From NCBI RefSeq assembly GCF_008373765.1, contig NZ_VUJW01000002.1:124001-188000 (forward strand): a stretch of DNA of 64,000 bases, in the 5' to 3' direction. Positions 8,210 through 17,141 of the stretch are shown piece by piece. Both the position numbers and the translations under genes were made by a program. Under the pieces are notes generated by a model. It had not been told where the DNA came from, made no database searches, and was given only the letters and a program-made list of their open reading frames with translations. Positions within the stretch are counted from its first letter, which is position 1. Each line of letters starts with the position of its first letter. The stretch comes from Nocardioides antri. Lineage in GTDB: Bacteria > Actinomycetota > Actinomycetes > Propionibacteriales > Nocardioidaceae.

Positions 8210-8631
8210 TGTTGCGCACCATGATGAAGTCGAAGATCCACCGCGCCACGGTGACCCAGGCCGACCTGCACTACGTCGGCTCGGTCACCGTCGACGAGGA
8301 CCTGCTCGAGGCCGCCGACCTGCTGCCCGGCGAGCTCGTGCACATCGTCGACATCACCAACGGCGCCCGGCTGGAGACCTACACGATCGCGGGCGAGCGG
8401 GGGTCCGGCGTGATCGGGATCAATGGCGCCGCCGCACGGCTCGTACACCCAGGCGACCTGGTCATCCTGATCGCGTACGGCCAGATGACGACCGAGGAGG
8501 CGAAGGCCTACCAGCCGCACGTCGTCTTCGTCGACGCCGACAACAAGATCATGGGCACCAGCGCCGACCCGGCGGACACGTTCGACGACCCGACCCTCCG
8601 CCGCGGTGACCTCACCGCAGCGGGGGTCTGA
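8209..8631 (+). CDS. panD: Aspartate 1-decarboxylase
   Basis: A 140-residue pyruvoyl enzyme that makes beta-alanine from L-aspartate for PanC. The self-cleavage site is the Gly-Ser pair in [11 protein letters not shown], where Ser becomes the pyruvoyl group. Also present are the catalytic Tyr region ([13 protein letters not shown]) and the NGAAARLV block. The ATG overlaps the panC stop (TGATG) and is preceded by GAGGGGAG. An internal ATG five codons in (MMKSKIHRA) is an equally usual start. Adjacent panC and panD couple the two steps. Confidence 0.95.
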   Translation: MLRTMMKSKIHRATVTQADLHYVGSVTVDEDLLEAADLLPGELVHIVDITNGARLETYTIAGERGSGVIGINGAAARLVHPGDLVILIAYGQMTTEEAKAYQPHVVFVDADNKIMGTSADPADTFDDPTLRRGDLTAAGV

Positions 8632-8669
8632 CTCCGCCCACCCGGCCGCCCACCCGGTCGCTCACTCGG

Positions 8670-8675
8670 TAGCCT
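8670..8675 (+). promoter_or_regulatory. -10 box for nadB
   Basis: TAGCCT lies 6 nt before the ATG at 8682, suggesting a leaderless nadB-nadC-coaX transcript separate from panCD. Confidence 0.5.
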
Positions 8676-8681
8676 GCACGG

Positions 8682-10370
8682 ATGCCAGACGCTCCCGCCG
8701 CGACGCGGCGCCTGCCCGGTCGGCTGACGGCGCCGCAGCCCGGCTGGACGACGCAGGCCGACGTGGTGATCATCGGGTCCGGCATCGCCGGGCTCACCGC
8801 GGCGCTGCGGCTCCGCGAGCACGTCGGCACGGTGCTGGTCGTGACCAAGGACGTGCTCAACGCCGGGTCGACCCAGTGGGCCCAGGGCGGCATCGCCGCC
8901 GCGCTCGGGCCGGAGGACACCCCCGAGGAGCACGAGGTCGACACCCTCGTCGCGGGCGCGGGCGCCTGCGACCGGGACGCGGTGCGGGTGCTGGTGACGG
9001 AGGGCCCCGACGCCGTCCACGAGCTGATCGCGCTCGGCACCAACTTCGACCTCGACGCCGCCGGCGAGCTCTCGCTGACCCGGGAGGGCGGCCACCACCG
9101 CGACCGGATCGCGCACGCCGGCGGCGACGCCACCGGCGCAGAGATCCAGCGGGCGCTGATCGCGGCCATCGAGGCGGCGCCCGACATCGAGGTCATCCAG
9201 CACGCGCTGGCCGTCGACCTGCTCCTCGACGAGGACGGCGGCGTGGCCGGCGTGACCCTCCACGTGATCGGCGAGGGTGTTCGCGACGGTGTCGGCGCCG
9301 TCCACTGCCGGGCGGTCGTGCTCGCCAGCGGCGGCCTCGGCCAGGTCTTCTCCCAGACCACCAACCCGGCCGTCTCCACCGGCGACGGCCTGGCGATCGC
9401 CCTCCGGGCGGGCGCGACCCTGCGCGACCTGGAGTTCGTCCAGTTCCACCCGACCGTGATGTACCTCGGGCCGGACTCACGCGGCCAGCAGCCGCTCATC
9501 TCCGAGGCCGTCCGCGGCGAGGGCGCGTTCCTCGTCGACCACGAGGGCGACCGGCTGATGCCGGGCGTGCACCCGCTGGCCGACCTCGCACCGCGCGACG
9601 TGGTCGCGAAGGCGATCATGAAGCGGATGCTCGAGACCGGGCAGCCGCACATGTGGCTCGACGCACGCCATCTCGGTGCCGCGTTCTGGGAGAAGCGGTT
9701 CCCGACCATCCTCGCCACCGCGCGCTCCCACGGCCTCGACCCGGTGACCCAGCTGATCCCGGTCGCGCCCGCCTGCCACTACGCGTCGGGCGGCGTCCGT
9801 ACCGACCTCGACGGCCGGACCGACCTCCCCGGTCTCTACGCCACCGGTGAGGTCGCCTGCTCCGGTGTGCACGGCGCCAACCGGCTGGCGTCGAACTCCC
9901 TGCTCGAGGGCCTCGTCTTCTCGCGGCGGATCGCTGCGGTTCTGCCCGGCGAGCTGCGGCCGTGGTCAGACCCCGTGGCGGACCACCGCACGGCCGGGCT
10001 CGTGACGGGCGCGGTGCGCAGAGAGCTGCAGGAGACGATGACCTCCCGGGTCGGCGTGCTCCGCTCGGCCGACGGGCTCGCCGAGGCGACCGCCCTGCTC
10101 GACAAGCTGGGCGGCCACGCGGCGGAGCAGGTCGACCAGGACTCGTGGGAGACGACCAACCTGCTCACGATCGGCGCCGCCCTCGCCGACGCCGCCGCGC
10201 TCCGGGAGGAGACCCGCGGGTCCCACTGGCGCGACGACTTCCCCGAGCGCGACGACGAGCGGTGGGCCGGCCACTTCGACGTCTCCATGGCCGACGGGGT
10301 CACCACGGTGACCTTCCACCCGGCCCCGGCCACCGACACCGACCTGTCCGCGACGGGGGGATCCGCATGA
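8682..10370 (+). CDS. nadB: L-aspartate oxidase
   Basis: A 562-residue flavoenzyme oxidising L-aspartate to iminoaspartate, the first step of de novo NAD synthesis. It has the FAD dinucleotide-binding motif GSGIAGLTAALRL (about residues 30-42), the succinate-dehydrogenase-like substrate loop STQWAQGG, EFVQFHPT and GLYATGEVACSGVHGANRLASNSLLEGL. Length is normal. It is followed by nadC with an ATGA overlap. The usual partner nadA (quinolinate synthase) is not in this cluster and must lie elsewhere. A TAGCCT box 6 nt upstream supports the chosen ATG. Confidence 0.95.
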   Translation: MPDAPAATRRLPGRLTAPQPGWTTQADVVIIGSGIAGLTAALRLREHVGTVLVVTKDVLNAGSTQWAQGGIAAALGPEDTPEEHEVDTLVAGAGACDRDAVRVLVTEGPDAVHELIALGTNFDLDAAGELSLTREGGHHRDRIAHAGGDATGAEIQRALIAAIEAAPDIEVIQHALAVDLLLDEDGGVAGVTLHVIGEGVRDGVGAVHCRAVVLASGGLGQVFSQTTNPAVSTGDGLAIALRAGATLRDLEFVQFHPTVMYLGPDSRGQQPLISEAVRGEGAFLVDHEGDRLMPGVHPLADLAPRDVVAKAIMKRMLETGQPHMWLDARHLGAAFWEKRFPTILATARSHGLDPVTQLIPVAPACHYASGGVRTDLDGRTDLPGLYATGEVACSGVHGANRLASNSLLEGLVFSRRIAAVLPGELRPWSDPVADHRTAGLVTGAVRRELQETMTSRVGVLRSADGLAEATALLDKLGGHAAEQVDQDSWETTNLLTIGAALADAAALREETRGSHWRDDFPERDDERWAGHFDVSMADGVTTVTFHPAPATDTDLSATGGSA

Positions 10371-11272
10371 CGCTCACGCTGACGCCGTACGACGCGATGC
10401 CGGAGGCGCTGGTCGACGAGCACGCGTTGGGCGGGCTCGACCCGCGGGCGACCTACGACCTGGTCGCGGCGGCCCTCGCCGAGGACGTGCCGACCGAGGA
10501 CGTCACCAGCGCCGCGACGATCGCCGCCGACACCCGTGGTGTCGCCGACTTCAACGCCCGCGAGCCCGGTGTCGTCGCCGGGCTCGGGGTCGCCGAGCTG
10601 GTCTTCCGGATGGTGCTGGGCGCTGACGTCGACGTCCCGCTGCGGGTCGCCGACGGCACCGCGGTCCAGCCGGGCGACGCCGTCCTGACGGTGGCCGGAC
10701 CGGTGCGCGGCCTGCTCACCGCGGAGCGCACCGCGCTCAACCTGGCCTGCCACCTCTCGGGCGTCGCGACCGCGACCGCTGCGTGGGTCGCCGCCCTCGA
10801 GGGCACCCGCGCCCGGGTGCTCGACACCCGGAAGACGCTGCCGGGGCTGCGCGCGCTGCAGAAGTACGCCGTCGCCTGCGGCGGCGGGGTCAACCACCGG
10901 TTCAGCCTGTCGGACCGGGCGATGGTCAAGGACAACCACGTGCTGGCCGCGGGCGGCGTGGTGCCGGCCTACCAGGCGGTGCGCGCGGCCTATCCCGACC
11001 TGCGGGTCGAGGTGGAGGTGACCGACCTCGACCAGCTCCGCGAGCTGCTCGACGCCGGCTGCACCGAGGTCCTGCTCGACAACATGCCGACGGCGACCAT
11101 GGCCGAGGCCGTCGCGATCAACGCCGGCCGCGCGACGCTCGAGGCGTCGGGCGGTCTCACCATCGAGCGGGCCCGCGAGGTCGCGGAGACCGGCGTCGAC
11201 TTCATCTCCGTCGGCGCGCTCACCCACTCGGTCAAGGTGTTCGACCTCGGCATGGACCTGCGCGAGGCCTGA
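10367..11272 (+). CDS. nadC: Nicotinate-nucleotide pyrophosphorylase (carboxylating)
   Basis: A 301-residue quinolinate phosphoribosyltransferase producing nicotinate mononucleotide from quinolinate and PRPP. Family motifs are EDVPTEDVTS near the N-terminus, TRKTLPGLRALQKYAVACGGGVNHR (substrate-binding Arg/Lys/His residues), VEVEVTDLDQL, LLDNM and EASGGLT. The ATG overlaps the nadB stop by ATGA. coaX follows after 3 bp, so nadB-nadC-coaX read as one operon. Confidence 0.95.
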   Translation: MTLTLTPYDAMPEALVDEHALGGLDPRATYDLVAAALAEDVPTEDVTSAATIAADTRGVADFNAREPGVVAGLGVAELVFRMVLGADVDVPLRVADGTAVQPGDAVLTVAGPVRGLLTAERTALNLACHLSGVATATAAWVAALEGTRARVLDTRKTLPGLRALQKYAVACGGGVNHRFSLSDRAMVKDNHVLAAGGVVPAYQAVRAAYPDLRVEVEVTDLDQLRELLDAGCTEVLLDNMPTATMAEAVAINAGRATLEASGGLTIERAREVAETGVDFISVGALTHSVKVFDLGMDLREA

Positions 11273-11275
11273 CCC

Positions 11276-12052
11276 ATGACGCTCCTGACGGTCGACATCG
11301 GCAACGCGCACACGGTCCTCGGGATGATCCACGACGGCGAGGTGGGCTCGCACTGGCGGGTCGCCACCGAGGAGCACCGCACCGCCGACGAGTGGGCCGT
11401 GCTGCTGCGCGGACTGCTGGGACCCGAGACCGCCGAGATCTCCGGCATCTCGGTCTGCGCCACCGTGCCTGCGGTCCTGAATTCCTGGCGCGAGATGTTG
11501 GCACGCCATTTCGGTGATATCCCGCACGTCGTCGTCGAACCAGGGGTCCGCACCGGGGTGCCGATCCTCGTCGACAATCCGCGCGAGGTCGGGACCGACC
11601 GCATCATCAATGCGCTGGCCGCGGCCAACGATTTCGGCGGACCCGCGATCGTCGTCGATTTCGGCGGCACGGCCACGACATTCGACGTCATCGACGGCGA
11701 GGGCCGCTACGTCGGTGGCGCGATCACGCCCGGGATCGAGATCTCGATCGAGGCGCTCGGCCGGCGCGGTGCCCAGCTGCGGATGGTCGAGCTGGCGCGC
11801 CCGCGCGGCGTGATCGGCAAGAACACGGTCGAGGCGCTGCAGTCCGGGATGCTCTTCGGCGTGGCCAGCCAGGTCGAGGGGATGGTCGAGCGGATCACCT
11901 CCGCCCTCGGTGTCGAGCCCGGCGAGGTGAGCGTGATCGCGACCGGATATCTCGCCCCCCTGGTCCTCGAGGAATGCCGGTGTTTCACCGACCATTCGCC
12001 ATGGCTGACCCTGCGCGGCCTCGAAAAAGTATTCCTCCGGAATGTGCGGTAG
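11276..12052 (+). CDS. coaX: Type III pantothenate kinase
   Basis: A 258-residue CoaX that phosphorylates pantothenate in the first step of CoA synthesis; it uses an actin-like ASKHA fold and needs a monovalent cation. Motifs are VDIGNAHTVLGM (phosphate 1), GTDRIINALAAA, VDFGGTATTFDVI and GGAITPGIEIS. Co-location with panC and panD gives the route from aspartate to phosphopantothenate in one region. The second half uses more A/T-ending codons than its neighbours and leads into the A+T-rich lsr2 promoter. The stop is TAG at 12050. Confidence 0.94.
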   Translation: MTLLTVDIGNAHTVLGMIHDGEVGSHWRVATEEHRTADEWAVLLRGLLGPETAEISGISVCATVPAVLNSWREMLARHFGDIPHVVVEPGVRTGVPILVDNPREVGTDRIINALAAANDFGGPAIVVDFGGTATTFDVIDGEGRYVGGAITPGIEISIEALGRRGAQLRMVELARPRGVIGKNTVEALQSGMLFGVASQVEGMVERITSALGVEPGEVSVIATGYLAPLVLEECRCFTDHSPWLTLRGLEKVFLRNVR

Positions 12053-12165
12053 AGCCCGATTTGTATTTGCCTGAATTTGCCAACTTTCCTTTATCGGAAG
12101 AATGCGGCACTATTCGCTCAGGCATCCGATATCGGGCTGCCGACACCTGGGAGGAAGGCTTCACC
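12053..12165 (+). promoter_or_regulatory. A+T-rich lsr2 promoter region
   Basis: This spacer is markedly richer in A+T than anything around it, especially 12060-12120. A candidate promoter is TTGCCT (12067-12072), 17-nt spacer, TTTATC (12090-12095). An 8-bp inverted repeat (AGCCCGAT 12053-12060 / ATCGGGCT 12131-12138) and the palindrome CCGATATCGG flank it. Because Lsr2 binds A+T-rich DNA, negative autoregulation is a reasonable inference. Confidence 0.5.
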
Positions 12166-12495
12166 ATGGCACAGCGCGTGAACATCGTTCTGGTCGACGA
12201 CATCGACGGCTCCGACGCGACGGAGACGGTCGCCTTCGGGCTCGACGGCACGTCTTACGAGATCGACCTCAACGAGAAGAACGCCACGAAGCTGCGCGAC
12301 GCGCTCGCCGCGTACGTCGGTCACGCCCGCAAGGTCAGCAGCAGCGGTCGTCGTACCCGCTCCAAGGCGACGGCGGCCGCCGGTGGCGCCTCGGCGGCCG
12401 AGGTCCGCGCCTGGGCCCGTGACAACGGCTTCACCGTCCCCGACCGGGGCCGGATCCCTGCCGACGTGCGCTCCGCGTTCGACTCCGCGAACTGA
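12166..12495 (+). CDS. lsr2: Lsr2 nucleoid-associated protein
   Basis: A 109-residue H-NS-like silencer that bridges DNA and binds A+T-rich, often acquired, sequences. The N-terminal dimerisation domain (MAQRVNIVLVDDIDGSDATETVAFGL…, about residues 1-60) is typical. The C-terminal domain has the AT-hook-like RGR within VPDRGRIP (about residue 96). The Ala-rich basic linker between them is normal. GGGAGGAAGG just upstream fixes the ATG at 12166, although the frame is open further upstream into coaX. It is followed by clpC, as in mycobacteria (there lsr2-clpC1). Confidence 0.95.
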   Translation: MAQRVNIVLVDDIDGSDATETVAFGLDGTSYEIDLNEKNATKLRDALAAYVGHARKVSSSGRRTRSKATAAAGGASAAEVRAWARDNGFTVPDRGRIPADVRSAFDSAN

Positions 12496-12510
12496 GCCCA
12501 TCTCACGCAC

Positions 12511-12560
12511 TGTTCGCTGTCAGCGGACGGGATTCTGTGCTTCACCGGAACGCGTAGGGT
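12511..12560 (+). promoter_or_regulatory. ClgR-like box and promoter of clpC
   Basis: GTTCGCTGTCAGCGGAC (12512-12528) fits the published ClgR pattern GTTCGC-N5-GCG. It lies just upstream of a -10-like TAGGGT (12555-12560), a position suited to activation. ClgR activates clp genes in other actinobacteria. Confidence 0.55.
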
Positions 12561-12612
12561 GGGAGAGGGGTTGTACCCGTCGTACGCCCCGTGACGTGTG
12601 GAGGAGCAACAG

Positions 12613-15192
12613 ATGTTCGAGCGGTTCACTGACCGAGCCCGCCGGGTGGTCGTGCTGGCCCAGGAAGAGGCCCGCATGCTCTCCCACAACTACATCGGGA
12701 CCGAGCACATCCTGCTCGGCCTGATCCACGAGGGCGAGGGCGTCGCCGCCAAGGCGCTGGAGTCCCTCGACATCTCGCTCGAGGCCGTGCGCGCCCAGGT
12801 CGAGGAGATCATCGGCCAGGGCCAGCAGGCGCCGAGCGGGCACATCCCGTTCACGCCGCGGGCCAAGAAGGTGCTCGAGCTGTCCCTGCGCGAGGCGCTC
12901 CAGCTCGGCCACTCCTACATCGGCACCGAGCACATCCTGCTCGGGCTCATCCGTGAGGGCGAGGGCGTCGCGGCCCAGGTGCTGCAGAAGCTCGGCGCCG
13001 ACCTCAACCGGGTCCGCCAGCAGGTCATCCAGCTGCTCTCCGGGTTCCAGGGCAAGGAGTCCGGCTCGGCGGCCGCGTCGACCGGCAGCGGCAGCAGCGA
13101 CGCACCGTCGTCGTCGCTCGTGCTCGACCAGTTCGGCCGCAACCTGACCCAGGACGCCCGCGAGGGCAAGCTCGACCCGGTCATCGGTCGCGAGCAGGAG
13201 ATCGAGCGGGTCATGCAGATCCTGTCCCGCCGGACGAAGAACAACCCGGTCCTCATCGGCGAGCCCGGCGTCGGCAAGACGACGATCGTCGAGGGCCTGG
13301 CCCAGGACATCGTCAAGGGCAACGTGCCCGAGACGCTCAAGGACAAGCAGATCTACACCCTCGACCTCGGCGCCCTGGTCGCCGGCAGCCGCTACCGCGG
13401 TGACTTCGAGGAGCGCCTCAAGAAGGTGCTGAAGGAGATCCGCACGCGCGGCGACATCGTGCTGTTCATCGACGAGATCCACACGCTCGTCGGCGCCGGC
13501 GCGGCCGAGGGCGCGATCGACGCAGCGAGCATCCTCAAGCCGATGCTGGCGCGCGGTGAGCTGCAGACGATCGGTGCGACGACCCTCGACGAGTACCGCA
13601 AGTACCTCGAGAAGGACGCCGCGCTCGAGCGGCGCTTCCAGCCGATCCAGGTGGCAGAGCCGTCGATCGCCCACACGATCGAGATGCTCAAGGGCCTGCG
13701 CGACCGTTACGAGGCGCACCACCGGGTGACCATCACCGACGAGGCGCTGGTCTCGGCCGCGACGCTGGCCGACCGCTACATCTCCGACCGGTTCCTGCCC
13801 GACAAGGCCATCGACCTCATCGACGAGGCCGGCTCGCGGCTGCGCATCCGGCGGATGACGGCCCCGGCCGACCTGCGGGAGTACGACGACAAGATCGCCG
13901 AGGTGCGGCAGCGCAAGGAGGCCGCGATCGACGGCCAGGACTTCGAGGCCGCCGCGCGCCTGCGTGACGAGGAGAAGCAGCTCATCCTCAAGAAGGCCGA
14001 GCGCGAGAAGCAGTGGCGCGCGGGCGACATGGACGAGGTCGCCGAGGTCGACGAGGAGCTGATCGCCGAGGTGCTCGCGGTCGCGACCGGCATCCCGATC
14101 GTGAAGCTGTCCGAGGAGGAGTCCACGCGACTGCTCAAGATGGAGGACGAGCTCCACAAGCGGGTCATCGGCCAGGAGGAGGCCGTCAAGGCCCTCAGCC
14201 GCGCGATCCGTCGTACCCGTGCCGGCCTGAAGGACCCGAAGCGTCCCGGCGGCTCGTTCATCTTCGCCGGCCCGTCCGGTGTCGGTAAGACGTGGCTGTC
14301 CAAGACGCTCGCGGAGTTCCTCTTCGGCGACGAGGACGCCCTGATCCAGCTCGACATGAGCGAGTTCGGCGAGAAGCACACGGTCTCGCGGCTGTTCGGC
14401 TCGCCTCCGGGCTACGTCGGCTACGAAGAGGGCGGCCAGCTCACCGAGAAGGTGCGCCGGAAGCCGTTCTCCGTTGTCCTCTTCGACGAGGTCGAGAAGG
14501 CCCACCCCGACATCTTCAACAGCCTGCTGCAGATCCTGGAGGAAGGTCGCCTGACCGACTCCCAGGGCCGGGTCGTCGACTTCAAGAACACCGTCATCAT
14601 CATGACGACCAACCTCGGCACCCGGGACATCGCGAAGGGCATCAACCTCGGCTTCCAGCAGTCGGGCGACGCTGCCGGCTCCTACGACCGGATGAAGGCG
14701 AAGGTCTCCGACGAGCTGAAGCAGCACTTCCGGCCGGAGTTCCTCAACCGTGTCGACGAGATCATCGTCTTCCCGCCGCTGAGCCAGGAGCAGATCGTGG
14801 CGATGGTCGACAACATGATCGCGTCGGTCGAGCTGCGGATGCGCGACCGCGACATGCGGATCGAGCTCACGTCGGCGGCGAAGAACCTGCTCGCGCAGCG
14901 GGGCTTCGACCCGGTGCTGGGCGCCCGGCCGCTGCGCCGCACGGTCCAGCGGGAGATCGAGGACGTGCTCGCCGAGAAGATGCTCTACGGCGAGGTCGGC
15001 CCCGGTCAGATCGTGCTCGTCGACATCGAGGGCGAAGGTCCGACCGCGACCTTCACCTTCGAGGGCCAGAAGGTCAGCGAGCTTCCCGACCTGCCGCCGC
15101 TCGAGACCACCGCGGTCGAGGGCGGCCCGGACGGTCCCGCCACCCCGGTCGAGGGCGGCCCGTCCGACGTGCCGCGCACGTCGGGGGAGTAG
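12613..15192 (+). CDS. clpC: ATP-dependent Clp protease ATP-binding subunit ClpC
   Basis: An 859-residue AAA+ unfoldase that feeds substrates to ClpP. Order: two Clp N repeats (about 1-145), a Ser/Gly/Ala linker, AAA-1 with GEPGVGKTT, a UVR-containing middle domain ([15 protein letters not shown]), AAA-2 with GPSGVGKTW and [11 protein letters not shown], and the C-terminal D2-small domain ([17 protein letters not shown]). GGAGG precedes ATG 12613; a GTG at 12598 lies upstream in frame. The residue after the second Walker A Thr is Trp561 where most ClpC have Glu. The tail after about residue 825 is Pro/Gly-rich. In M. tuberculosis this protein is essential and a drug target. Confidence 0.96.
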   Translation: MFERFTDRARRVVVLAQEEARMLSHNYIGTEHILLGLIHEGEGVAAKALESLDISLEAVRAQVEEIIGQGQQAPSGHIPFTPRAKKVLELSLREALQLGHSYIGTEHILLGLIREGEGVAAQVLQKLGADLNRVRQQVIQLLSGFQGKESGSAAASTGSGSSDAPSSSLVLDQFGRNLTQDAREGKLDPVIGREQEIERVMQILSRRTKNNPVLIGEPGVGKTTIVEGLAQDIVKGNVPETLKDKQIYTLDLGALVAGSRYRGDFEERLKKVLKEIRTRGDIVLFIDEIHTLVGAGAAEGAIDAASILKPMLARGELQTIGATTLDEYRKYLEKDAALERRFQPIQVAEPSIAHTIEMLKGLRDRYEAHHRVTITDEALVSAATLADRYISDRFLPDKAIDLIDEAGSRLRIRRMTAPADLREYDDKIAEVRQRKEAAIDGQDFEAAARLRDEEKQLILKKAEREKQWRAGDMDEVAEVDEELIAEVLAVATGIPIVKLSEEESTRLLKMEDELHKRVIGQEEAVKALSRAIRRTRAGLKDPKRPGGSFIFAGPSGVGKTWLSKTLAEFLFGDEDALIQLDMSEFGEKHTVSRLFGSPPGYVGYEEGGQLTEKVRRKPFSVVLFDEVEKAHPDIFNSLLQILEEGRLTDSQGRVVDFKNTVIIMTTNLGTRDIAKGINLGFQQSGDAAGSYDRMKAKVSDELKQHFRPEFLNRVDEIIVFPPLSQEQIVAMVDNMIASVELRMRDRDMRIELTSAAKNLLAQRGFDPVLGARPLRRTVQREIEDVLAEKMLYGEVGPGQIVLVDIEGEGPTATFTFEGQKVSELPDLPPLETTAVEGGPDGPATPVEGGPSDVPRTSGE

Positions 15193-15207
15193 CCAGACGA
15201 CGCGGCC

Positions 15208-15248
15208 GGCGTCCGATCCCAGTCACGAGATGGCGGGGATCGGGCGCC
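15208..15248. terminator. Bidirectional hairpin between clpC and mutY
   Basis: A 13-bp inverted repeat with one mismatch (15208-15220 / 15236-15248) lies between the converging stops of clpC and mutY. There is no clear T-run, as is usual in high-G+C genomes. Confidence 0.6.
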
Positions 15249-15263
15249 GTCCCGCGTTTGCGG

Positions 15264-16145
15264 TCACGGGAGGGCGTAGCGCCCGGCGCCCGCCGCGACG
15301 ACCAGGCCGTCGGCGAGCAGCGAGGCGAGGCACCGCTCGCGCTGGGCGTCGTCGTCCCACACGGCATCCAGCCGCGGCTTCGGCACCGATCCGGGCGCAT
15401 CACGGAGCACGGCGAGCAGCCGGCCGCGGCACTGGCGGTCGGTGCCGGCGTAGGTCTGGACGGGACGGGGCGGGCCGTCGTACGCCGGGCGGCCGGCGGC
15501 GTGCCAGGCACAGCGGTGCACGACCGGGCAGGCGTCGCACCGCGGCCGGTCCGCCGTGCAGACCAGCGCGCCGAGCTCCATCACCGCGACCGACCAGGTG
15601 GCGGCGGTCGGCGGGTCGTCGGGGAGGAGCGCCTCGGCCACCGTGCGCTCGGCCTTCGTCACCGATCGGGCGGGGAACTCCACGGCGCTGACCGCGCGTC
15701 CGAGCACCCGGCGGACGTTGGTGTCGAGCACGACCCGCCGCTGCCGGTAGGCGAACGCGGCCACGGCGGCCGCGGTGTAGTCGCCGACGCCGGGAAGGGC
15801 GCGCAGTGCGTCGTAGGAGTCGGGTACGACGCCGCCGTGGTCGGTCTCGATCGCGACCGCCGCGGCGTGCAGCCGTAGGGCCCGTCGCGGGTAGCCGAGC
15901 CGCCCCCAGGCCCGCACCGCCTCGCCGCTGGACTCCGCGGCCAGCGCGGCCGGGGTCGGCCACCGGGCCAGCCAGGCCTCGTGGACCGGCAGCACCCGTG
16001 ACACCGGGGTCTGCTGCAGCATGAACTCCGAGACCAGCACCGACCAGGCCGACGCGGACGGGCGGCGCCACGGCAGGTCGCGGGCGTGCTCGTCGTACCA
16101 CCCCAGGATCGGGGCGACCAGGTCGGGGGACGGCAGTGTGGTCAT
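15264..16145 (-). CDS. mutY: A/G-specific adenine DNA glycosylase
   Basis: A 293-residue base-excision repair enzyme that removes adenine opposite 8-oxoguanine. HhH-GPD fold: the catalytic Glu lies in SEFMLQQTPVSRV, the HhH motif in LPGVGDYTAAAVAAFA, and the catalytic Asp in VVLDTNVRRVLGR. A [4Fe-4S] site follows the C-x6-C-x2-C-x5-C pattern in CTADRPRCDACPVVHRCAW. It is shorter than E. coli MutY and lacks the full NUDIX-like recognition domain, like other actinobacterial forms. GACAAT lies 7 nt before the ATG. It is divergent from the gene at 16214. Confidence 0.93.
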   Translation of the reverse strand: MTTLPSPDLVAPILGWYDEHARDLPWRRPSASAWSVLVSEFMLQQTPVSRVLPVHEAWLARWPTPAALAAESSGEAVRAWGRLGYPRRALRLHAAAVAIETDHGGVVPDSYDALRALPGVGDYTAAAVAAFAYRQRRVVLDTNVRRVLGRAVSAVEFPARSVTKAERTVAEALLPDDPPTAATWSVAVMELGALVCTADRPRCDACPVVHRCAWHAAGRPAYDGPPRPVQTYAGTDRQCRGRLLAVLRDAPGSVPKPRLDAVWDDDAQRERCLASLLADGLVVAAGAGRYALP

Positions 16146-16152
16146 CGCAACG

Positions 16153-16207
16153 ATTGTCCCCTGTGTCGACGCGCCTCCGCCGCACGGACCCGACTGCTGC
16201 CTAGCCT
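16153..16207. promoter_or_regulatory. Divergent leaderless promoters, mutY and 16214 gene
   Basis: Minus strand: GACAAT (16158-16153) is 7 nt from the mutY ATG. Plus strand: TAGCCT (16202-16207) is 6 nt from the ATG at 16214. Confidence 0.45.
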
Positions 16208-16213
16208 CGGAGC

Positions 16214-17029
16214 ATGCCGCCGCTGACCCGTGGCCCGCTGCCGGCGGGTGTCTACTGGCGTCGCCGGGTCTTCGTCCTCGCGCTCGCCGCCACCTTGGTG
16301 TTCGTCATCGCGAACTGGCTCGGCGGAGGAAGTGACGCCGAGGACGACGAGGTGCCGGCGGCCCGGCAGGCCGGCGGCCGGGTCGACGCGTCCGAGACGA
16401 TCACCGTCTCCGAGAAGGACAAGAAGGGGCGCAAGGACCGGCGCAGCTCCCGGGGGCCCCAGCAGGGGCCGACGTTCGACCCCTCGGTGCTCGTCGAGCC
16501 CGAGGGCAACTGCGAGCCGGCCGACGTGCGGGTGACCCCGCAGGTCGAGGAGGCCGTCGCAGGCCAGCCGGTCACCATCGGGCTCAGCCTGCAGACGACC
16601 CAGGCGGACGCGTGCTACTTCCGGATCGGCTCCGACAAGGTGTCCCTCAAGATCATGAAGGGCGGCCGGGAGGTCTGGACCTCCCGGGAGTGTCCCGACC
16701 CGGTGCCCGAGGAATCGGTCGTCGTACGACGCGTCGTGGCGACCCTCGTCGAGATGACCTGGGACGCGCGTGAGTCCACGCCCGACTGCACCCGCCGCGA
16801 CTGGCTCTTCGACGGCGACTACACGGTCGTCGCGGCGGCGCTCGGCGGCGAGCCGGCGGAGTCGGACTTCGAGCTCGTCTCCCCGACGCCCGAGACGGTC
16901 ACCGTCGCGCCGGAACCGGAGCAGGACCGCAAGGGCGAGCGCGGCGACCGGCAGGGTGAGCAGGACGCCGAGCAGGACGACGAGCAGCAGCCGAGCGACA
17001 CCGAGAGCAGCGCACCGCCCCGGCGCTAG
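16214..17029 (+). CDS. Secreted/membrane-anchored protein of unknown function
   Basis: A 271-residue protein with one N-terminal hydrophobic segment (VFVLALAATLVFVIANWLGG, about residues 19-38), no lipobox and an extracytoplasmic remainder. A charged low-complexity linker (about 40-95) leads to a compact domain (about 95-225) with four Cys, suggesting disulfides, then a hydrophilic Glu/Gln/Asp-rich tail. No enzyme motif was recognised. The central part could be a beta-sandwich (GQPVTIGLSLQTT), but that is a guess. TAGCCT 6 nt upstream predicts a leaderless mRNA. Confidence 0.65.
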   Translation: MPPLTRGPLPAGVYWRRRVFVLALAATLVFVIANWLGGGSDAEDDEVPAARQAGGRVDASETITVSEKDKKGRKDRRSSRGPQQGPTFDPSVLVEPEGNCEPADVRVTPQVEEAVAGQPVTIGLSLQTTQADACYFRIGSDKVSLKIMKGGREVWTSRECPDPVPEESVVVRRVVATLVEMTWDARESTPDCTRRDWLFDGDYTVVAAALGGEPAESDFELVSPTPETVTVAPEPEQDRKGERGDRQGEQDAEQDDEQQPSDTESSAPPRR

Positions 17030-17037
17030 GCCGGCTC

Positions 17038-17096
17038 GGGTTTCGAGACGCGGTCGCTTCTGCTCGCAGGCTCACAGAAGCGCGCGCCCTCAACCT
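17038..17096 (+). repeat. Intergenic TTTCGAGACG-type repeat
   Basis: The sequence begins CGGGTTTCGAGACGCGGTCG and ends CCCTCAACCTC, with an internal AGAAGCG/CGCTTCT inverted repeat. It resembles the 'TTTCGAGACGC...CTCAACC' spacer elements common in Nocardioides-type genomes (from memory, unverified here). Confidence 0.5.
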
Positions 17097-17107
17097 CTTC
17101 GGCCGAA

Positions 17108-17138
17108 CGGCAGTCTGCTCGTACCTCGCAGACTGCCG
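17108..17138. terminator. Perfect 11-bp hairpin between convergent genes
   Basis: CGGCAGTCTGC (17108-17118) pairs with GCAGACTGCCG (17128-17138) around a 9-nt loop, between the 16214 gene and disA stops. It would act as a bidirectional terminator. Confidence 0.7.
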
Positions 17139-17141
17139 GCC

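Noticed and set aside
9836-14727. Very long open frames antisense to nadB/nadC/coaX (9836-11995) and clpC (12520-14727)
   Set aside because: They mirror codon structure of high-G+C genes on the other strand, show no protein-like motifs, and are rich in Asp/Arg/Gly/His/Val typical of shadow frames.
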